DNA from: Bacteriovoracaceae bacterium UBA6261
GTDB taxonomy: Bacteria > Bdellovibrionota > Bacteriovoracia > Bacteriovoracales > Bacteriovoracaceae
Reading direction: 5' to 3'
Length of the DNA: 38,169 nt
Assembly (NCBI GenBank): GCA_002440825.1
Contig: DJVH01000064.1
Location: 1-38,169 of the forward strand
The position numbers and the translations under genes are program-made. The notes under the pieces are model-generated. The model worked only from the letters and a program-made list of their open reading frames with translations, had not been told where the DNA came from and made no database searches. This document shows, in pieces, positions 33,697 to 38,169 of the stretch; position 1 is the stretch's first letter; each line of letters opens with the position of its first letter.

Positions 33697-33835
33697 ATAG
33701 CTTGCATTTAATTTTTTTGTAGCAAATTTTTTTATAGGTAAAGTTTTCCACAAAAAGGCTAAAAGCAAGTTATGCTTTAAGTGGTGTCGTTTTGGTTTAT
33801 CATTAAAAAAATGATTTTATCAGGAAAAGAAAATC

Positions 33836-34204
33836 GTGATCAATAAATGTCTTTCACTCTTAGGCCTTAAGAAGAACTTAAAGAATAACTTTAAAATCCA
33901 GTCTTTTACCTTCTTTATCCCTTCGCCTCCGCCAAGATCGACGGGTTACCGGGAAAAGCAGTTCGACAAATTGTTTTATGACTTTATCAACAAAGGTTAT
34001 GAAATTTTGAGCGTGAATACTCAGGCCTCTACTGGAGAAAAACAGTCCGGAATGTGGATTCTTTTTGTGGTTCGGGCAACCAATGCTGATGCCGAGAAGC
34101 TTAATCTTGATGAGCTTTTTCACGACTCGATCAAATCTAAATCAGCGGTTAAAGAATCTATTGAAGGCCTATATTACATCGATGATCGCACACAACAAGA
34201 CTAG
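33836..34204 (+). CDS. Small protein of unknown function
   Basis: A GTG start preceded by AGGAAAAG (11 bases) gives 122 residues. No signal peptide or membrane segment is convincing. The core, FTFFIPSPPPRSTGYREKQF then LFYDFINKGYEILSVNTQAS and SGMWILFVVRATNADAEKLN, reads as a small alpha/beta domain in which a helix is followed by two strands. A similar 'F...G(Y/W)E(I/L).S..T...' phrase occurs in small DUF4177-like proteins, but I cannot call that family. It precedes the large lipoprotein by five bases and is probably co-transcribed with it. Confidence 0.6.
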   Translation: MINKCLSLLGLKKNLKNNFKIQSFTFFIPSPPPRSTGYREKQFDKLFYDFINKGYEILSVNTQASTGEKQSGMWILFVVRATNADAEKLNLDELFHDSIKSKSAVKESIEGLYYIDDRTQQD

Positions 34205-34209
34205 CTTAA

Positions 34210-35538
34210 ATGAATTCAAAAATAATCACTTTATCCTTAATAACCTCACTCCTGTCAGGATGCGGTTTTTTTTCAAATAAAGTCGAATCCATCGTTGAAA
34301 AAGCGGAATTAAAAAATAAAACACCCACGATAAAAGCGACAAAAAAGATGCTTTATTGCCCGGATGAAAATAAAACTCAGTTCATTGTAGAAGATGAACC
34401 AACAATGAAATTCTATTCATCTCTTTTTAAATCCGTTCTCGAAAATAGAACTTACAGTTTCGTTCAACGTTCAGCGATGTATTCGTTAATGGAATTATTG
34501 AGAAGGCCGGATATCGTTACACCTCAAACTCGCATTCAATTTTTTTTACGCTACAAAGGAAAAGACACTTATTTCGATATTTCACCTAAGTCAAAAGATG
34601 ATCTTGAAGCCTGGCCATTTATAAAAGGATTGGAAGTTTTATTGAAAAATAACGAGACTTCTTCTGACTTGTCTAAATTGGCCGATATTCTGGACTCAAC
34701 AATGCCGTCGTCTATCAATGTAAGTCCTGCGTTTGAACAATTCCTTCAGGAGCATAGAGATTCAATTTCTAAAAATGAAGAATTGATTGATGTATTTTTC
34801 AAAGGTGATGAAATTTTAACCAAACATGAATCTTTTAAAAAAATCTCATTAAAAAAAATTTTGTTAAAATATAAAGAGATGAAGAGAAATTCCGAAAATC
34901 TCTATGCTTTGAATGAGTTTCCCTTAAAAGAATATGATTTGATTGATTCCAGCCTTACCCTAAAGGCCAATTGCAATTTTGACATTAATAAAGAGTCAGT
35001 CACAAAAGACGACCTTCTTGAAAATAAGATGAAAAAAAACAGCCATTATTTTGCGATGATGGAAGGGAGCAATACTTTCTTAGCGGTTGTCTCTTCATTT
35101 GTTCCCGAAAAAATTAGCAATTTAAATGGAACGTATTTTTTTAAGACAGCTCAAGCAACATCACCACTCCCCTTTTGTGAATTTAGGACAAAAAGTCTGG
35201 ATACACTTTTATTTTCTACTAAAGGACGTTATCCGGCACAGCACTTGCGCCACCTTCTAACGTATGAAATTGGTCTGGCAGACTCTCAACAGTCTTTACA
35301 TGAAATACTCACCTTTTCGAGACATCTTTTTTTGAACAATCCTGATCGCATTCTTTATGAATCCAAACGCGGAAGAAAAGCGCAGCTCGATTTTTTTCTC
35401 AGCATGAACTTTCCTATTTATCATGTCTCTTCGCTGGGTGATATTATTGGCGCTTCATCATTCTCTACCAAGGCCGAGAATTCTAGAAGTCTCCTTATTG
35501 ATGATCGTTCTACCGCTCGTCTGAGGTGCTCATTTTGA
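34210..35538 (+). CDS. Large lipoprotein of unknown function
   Basis: The N-terminus MNSKIITLSLITSLLSGCGFF has lipobox LSGC, so the 442-residue protein should be anchored in the envelope. Three further cysteines at LYCPDE, KANCNF and PFCEFRTKS could form disulphides. The rest is rich in Lys, Ser, Leu and Phe with no motif I recognise. Its C-terminal end (STARLRCSF) overlaps the next gene by four bases (TTGA), so translation of the ferredoxin is coupled to it. The pairing of an envelope lipoprotein with a cytoplasmic ferredoxin is odd and gives no clear function. Confidence 0.75.
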   Translation: MNSKIITLSLITSLLSGCGFFSNKVESIVEKAELKNKTPTIKATKKMLYCPDENKTQFIVEDEPTMKFYSSLFKSVLENRTYSFVQRSAMYSLMELLRRPDIVTPQTRIQFFLRYKGKDTYFDISPKSKDDLEAWPFIKGLEVLLKNNETSSDLSKLADILDSTMPSSINVSPAFEQFLQEHRDSISKNEELIDVFFKGDEILTKHESFKKISLKKILLKYKEMKRNSENLYALNEFPLKEYDLIDSSLTLKANCNFDINKESVTKDDLLENKMKKNSHYFAMMEGSNTFLAVVSSFVPEKISNLNGTYFFKTAQATSPLPFCEFRTKSLDTLLFSTKGRYPAQHLRHLLTYEIGLADSQQSLHEILTFSRHLFLNNPDRILYESKRGRKAQLDFFLSMNFPIYHVSSLGDIIGASSFSTKAENSRSLLIDDRSTARLRCSF

Positions 35539-35786
35539 AACAGACAATTCACGTCGTAGGACTTGCCTCTGGAAAAATTGTTGCAAAGCTTGAAGCAACT
35601 AAAACATTTCAGGGAACTTTGATGGATTTTCTTATGAATAACCGGATTCCCATTGCCTCCAGCTGCGCCGGCGCTGGAACATGTAAAAAATGTATTATTA
35701 ATGGTGTCCAGCTCAGTTGTCAGATTTCCCTGAAGGATTTTATGGGGGACAAGGAAACCGCAGTGGTAGAAGTCTCTTATTTGTAG
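35535..35786 (+). CDS. Short [2Fe-2S] ferredoxin with truncated loop
   Basis: I place the start at TTG 35535: GAGG lies eight bases upstream and the TTG shares the TTGA overlap with the lipoprotein stop. The 83-residue protein reads MKQTIHVVGLASGKIV ... TLMDFLMNNRIPIASSC, a plant-type ferredoxin fold. Cysteines are C44, C50 and C53 (SSCAGAGTCKKC) and C62 (VQLSCQ). The C-x5-C-x2-C pattern is classical, but only eight residues separate the third and fourth Cys, where about 29 are usual, so the loop domain is deleted. It should still bind one [2Fe-2S] cluster and carry one electron. The redox partner is not visible. Confidence 0.82.
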   Translation: MKQTIHVVGLASGKIVAKLEATKTFQGTLMDFLMNNRIPIASSCAGAGTCKKCIINGVQLSCQISLKDFMGDKETAVVEVSYL

Positions 35787-35825
35787 TAAACTTAATTCAG
35801 ATTTTATATTCAACCTGGACTTATT

Positions 35826-36431
35826 ATGCGCTATTTATCAATTGATCTTGAAGCTACCGGCCTGAATGAAAATGATTATATTATTGAATTCGGTATGATT
35901 CCATTTTGTACCGAAACAAAACGCGTTGAAGAGTCATTGGCACGCAATTTTTTTATCAAATGTCCTTCTTTTGATTCATTAAAACCAAATCTAGCGACCT
36001 GGGTTATCGAACACAATGAGCAGTTGATTAATAAGGCCCACAACTTCGGCATGCAAATGGAAAGCTTTAAGGATGAACTTGAAACTTATCTTTTAAGCAA
36101 AGAAGTAAAGGCTTATTTTAAAAATGAGAACAAAGAAAAAATTATTCTGTTCGGAAAATCAATGAGCGCCATTGATCTCCCGTTTCTCAATAGAGATCTT
36201 GGCTGGGATTTTATGCGCAAGTATTTTCATCACAGAAACCTGGATTTATCTTCAACTGCTAATACGCTCATCGATTTAAACTTTATCCCTTCAGAATGCT
36301 CTTCAGGATCAAAACTCATGTCTTATCTTGGAATGGGTGAAGTAAAGCATACAGCGCTTGAAGATGCCAAAAACACGGCCTTAATGTATTTAAAACTACT
36401 AGAAATGTTCTCGAAACCAACGAGAGACTAA
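35826..36431 (+). CDS. DEDDh-family 3'-5' exonuclease (RNase T / Pol III epsilon-like)
   Basis: The 201-residue protein carries ExoI SIDLEATGLNEND (D and E metal ligands), ExoII-like LFGKSMSAIDLPFLNRDL (D), and ExoIII HTALEDAKNTA (H and D), so all five DEDDh residues are present. Length and single-domain form match oligoribonuclease/RNase T or free epsilon-like proofreaders. Between the motifs there is a helical insert (MESFKDELETYLLSKEVKAY). The substrate, RNA or DNA, cannot be decided. It ends with a four-base overlap with the convergent LysM/M23 gene. Confidence 0.85.
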   Translation: MRYLSIDLEATGLNENDYIIEFGMIPFCTETKRVEESLARNFFIKCPSFDSLKPNLATWVIEHNEQLINKAHNFGMQMESFKDELETYLLSKEVKAYFKNENKEKIILFGKSMSAIDLPFLNRDLGWDFMRKYFHHRNLDLSSTANTLIDLNFIPSECSSGSKLMSYLGMGEVKHTALEDAKNTALMYLKLLEMFSKPTRD

Positions 36432-37093
36432 GGGTTCATTGCAAGGAAAGAAGTTGGATCAATGGCTTCGCCATTCTTTCTGATTTCAAAATGCAGATGT
36501 GGCCCGGTGGTTCGTCCTGTCATCCCAATTTGAGAAATAACTTGTCCGCGATAAACGCGCTGCCCTTGTTTAGTAAAATTCATTTTTGCATGGGCATAAA
36601 CCGTAAAAAATCCATTTTTATGAGCAATAACCGTAATATTGCCATATCCACCAATTTCACTTCCAGAATAAACGACAACCCCTTCAGAGGCCGCGACAAT
36701 ATGAGATCCCACACGTCCTGAAATATCAATTCCTTCATGGGCCCTTCCCCAACGATGACCAAATCCTGAACTGACTGTATTGCTGGAAGGAACCGGCCAG
36801 AGAAACTCTCCCGATTTTAAATAGGCTTTTGGATCAAACGGTCGCGCTTCGAAATCCTGTACAAGAACTCCTCTTTTTAATGGGATAAAAACCCATTCGC
36901 CTGGAGAAACTTTCTTTCCAGCATTGGCTTCCTGGATTTTTTCTTTGGGTACATTGAATTCTTTGGCAAGAGTTTCCAAAGTATCAGAAGGCTTGACCTG
37001 AACATAATGTCCGCTTTTTACGGATGAACAAGAAACAGCAAAGACTGCAAGAAAAAAAATATGAATAGTGAATGCTTTAAAAATTTTGGTCAT
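36428..37093 (-). CDS. nlpD: LysM/M23 peptidase lipoprotein, NlpD-like
   Basis: The lipobox AVSC gives lipidated C22. Residues 29-72 are a LysM peptidoglycan-binding domain (HYVQVKPSDTLETLAKEF). Residues 98-216 are a LytM/M23 domain with all residues for an active zinc endopeptidase: H119 and D123 (AHEGIDISG), H168 (VYAHAK), H199 and H201 (GPHLHFE). E. coli NlpD has the same lipoprotein-LysM-LytM order, but its LytM domain is degenerate and it only activates amidases. Here the surE neighbour (21 bases upstream) matches the known surE-nlpD gene order, without pcm. It likely cuts peptide crosslinks in the cell wall or in prey wall. Confidence 0.87.
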   Translation of the reverse strand: MTKIFKAFTIHIFFLAVFAVSCSSVKSGHYVQVKPSDTLETLAKEFNVPKEKIQEANAGKKVSPGEWVFIPLKRGVLVQDFEARPFDPKAYLKSGEFLWPVPSSNTVSSGFGHRWGRAHEGIDISGRVGSHIVAASEGVVVYSGSEIGGYGNITVIAHKNGFFTVYAHAKMNFTKQGQRVYRGQVISQIGMTGRTTGPHLHFEIRKNGEAIDPTSFLAMNP

Positions 37094-37114
37094 TAAACCA
37101 ATCGTCCTTAATTT

Positions 37115-37912
37115 TTAAGCAGATTGAATGCCTGCCTCTCTCAGAAACTTCCGTGTTTGACCCATCAACTCTTCCAGCGGGCTGCCGTAGTCCATTAACT
37201 TGATAGGTGCGACTGAGATCAATTTATCTTCGACTGCCTGACAATCAGAATCCGGGAGGTTTGCATATCCCTGATAGACGCCGCCAATCCAGTAATAATT
37301 CCTCCCACGGAAATCGACTCTTTCAGCGATATCCTCGGAGTAATTGCGAAAGCCCGTTTTCGTGACCTTCACCCCTTTTACTTCACTTTGCTCGACCCAA
37401 GGAACGTTGACATTAAGTAACGTCATGGGCGGAATAAAACTCGATATATTTGATTGTACTAGAGTTTTAATAAAATTTGAAGCGGTATAATAAAACAAAT
37501 CGTTTTTCTCTGCGATCCTGAAATCCATGCAGGAACTTACTGCGATGGCAGGAACATTGTGAAAGACAGCTTCTCTGGCGGCCGCGACCGTTCCAGAATA
37601 AAACACATCCTGACCAAGATTGGCGCCACGATTGATTCCAGATATGACCAGATCCACTTTTAATTTTTTTGTTTTATAGAGATGGGCAATCCCCATGAGC
37701 GAACAGTCCGCGGGATAACCACTGCAACCATAAATATTCTCTTCGATTTCCTGCAGTCGCAATGTGTGATCCAAAGTAAGTGTATGACCAGTCGTCGAAC
37801 GTTCTTCAAGCGGGGCAACGACCATGACATTGGCAATTCCTGCAAGTGTTTCTTTCAATATTTTAATTCCAGGAGCATGAACTCCGTCGTCATTCGTTAA
37901 AAGTATATTCAT
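37115..37912 (-). CDS. surE: 5'/3'-nucleotidase SurE
   Basis: SurE is a metal-dependent nucleoside-monophosphatase. The N-terminus MNILLTNDDGVHAPGIKIL carries D8 and D9; APLEERSTTGHTLTL has the conserved Ser, and SGINRGANLGQDVFYSGTVAAA has the Asn and the family signature. The ATG at 37910-37912 has AGGA six bases upstream and overlaps the previous stop (TGATG), deciding the start over the TTG one codon before. Length of 265 is normal. Translationally coupled to the upstream gene and followed by the NlpD-like gene. Confidence 0.95.
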   Translation of the reverse strand: MNILLTNDDGVHAPGIKILKETLAGIANVMVVAPLEERSTTGHTLTLDHTLRLQEIEENIYGCSGYPADCSLMGIAHLYKTKKLKVDLVISGINRGANLGQDVFYSGTVAAAREAVFHNVPAIAVSSCMDFRIAEKNDLFYYTASNFIKTLVQSNISSFIPPMTLLNVNVPWVEQSEVKGVKVTKTGFRNYSEDIAERVDFRGRNYYWIGGVYQGYANLPDSDCQAVEDKLISVAPIKLMDYGSPLEELMGQTRKFLREAGIQSA

Positions 37913-38169
37913 CAAAATTCCTGTCTTAAAAATTTATTTCTTTTTAGCAAATTCATTTCACTGCTGAGCTTTTTGAGATCAACATTTCTATAACAAACTT
38001 CAATGTCCGGGTTAATGGGAAGAGCGACCATATTAAACTCAAACAAATCAAAAAGAGAAGAAATCAGATTGCTGTTCCAATTCATTTTCATAATGAAGAA
38101 AGCACTATCATCGATGCTGGCACCAAAACGAGTGTAAAAATTAGCTGCAAAACGCTGAAGAAGATTCTT
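37912..38169 (-). CDS. C-terminal fragment of an unknown gene upstream of surE
   Basis: An open frame enters from the right edge and ends at TGA (37914-37912), sharing a base with the surE start. The 85 visible residues include NLLQRFAANFYTRFGASIDD, FFIMKMNWNSNLISSLFDLF, VALPINPDIEVCYRNVDL and the basic end KRNKFLRQEF. They suggest the end of an alpha/beta protein. I do not recognise it. The coupling to surE marks it as part of the same operon. Confidence 0.65.
   Translation of the reverse strand, partial: KNLLQRFAANFYTRFGASIDDSAFFIMKMNWNSNLISSLFDLFEFNMVALPINPDIEVCYRNVDLKKLSSEMNLLKRNKFLRQEF

Noticed and set aside
35421..35813. 130-codon open frame on the minus strand
   Set aside because: Antisense to the lipoprotein and ferredoxin genes; it is rich in Cys, Phe and Asn by mirror composition and shows no family.
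1..38169. Prophage, insertion sequence, CRISPR array, tRNA or rRNA
   Set aside because: No transposase, integrase, regular direct-repeat array, cloverleaf or rRNA sequence was seen on either strand.

Overview
The window reads as an ordinary chromosomal stretch from a Gram-negative bacterium of moderate GC content. It resembles the predatory Bdellovibrionota, probably the Bacteriovorax/Peredibacter side. This is an inference from gene style: many exported proteins (lipoproteins, S1 protease, HExxH protease, LysM/M23 peptidase, MpaA-type carboxypeptidase), an MCP, a Tad/CpaF-type ATPase start, and TPR-winged-helix regulators. No phage, IS element, CRISPR array, tRNA or rRNA was seen. Genes are tightly packed and no gene-free stretch exceeds 300 bases.

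Layout. 1-1108 (minus): start of a CpaF-like ATPase, a cupredoxin-fold protein with no histidine, and a small lipoprotein. 1241-5632 (plus): three tandem exported proteins, the middle one a CoA-transferase with a signal peptide and an extra N-terminal domain that is also seen in the gene before it. 5629-11861: exported Hsp20, NIF3-like domain protein, secreted zinc protease, SDR, FKBP isomerase, e(P4)-type acid phosphatase, RNase HI, a QueD homologue lacking the usual catalytic Cys, and an M14 amidase. 11858-14738 (minus): an MCP and a membrane-anchored [4Fe-4S] ferredoxin. 14815-20986 (minus): the classical rimP-nusA-infB-rbfA-truB operon, preceded by a promoter, a long imperfect hairpin and an intrinsic terminator placed directly before rimP. 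21177-22916 (minus): a TPR/winged-helix regulator and a RimI-like acetyltransferase.

23116-32643 (plus): thrS, ddl, then a tightly coupled metabolic run. It consists of a 1026-residue fusion of an active-looking class III aminotransferase, a GNAT acetyltransferase and a second aminotransferase fold that has lost its PLP lysine; a C45 Ntn-hydrolase; a second class III aminotransferase; and both subunits of a 3-oxoacid-type CoA-transferase. The parts suggest a pathway that acylates, transaminates, deacylates, transaminates again and CoA-activates a diamino acid or omega-amino acid. This is the best candidate in the window for an undescribed system.

32745-36431 (plus): secreted trypsin-like protease, terminator and hairpin cluster, small unknown protein, large lipoprotein, very short [2Fe-2S] ferredoxin with a TTG start, and a DEDDh exonuclease. 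36428-38169 (minus): an NlpD-like LysM/M23 lipoprotein, surE, and the 3' end of an unknown gene.
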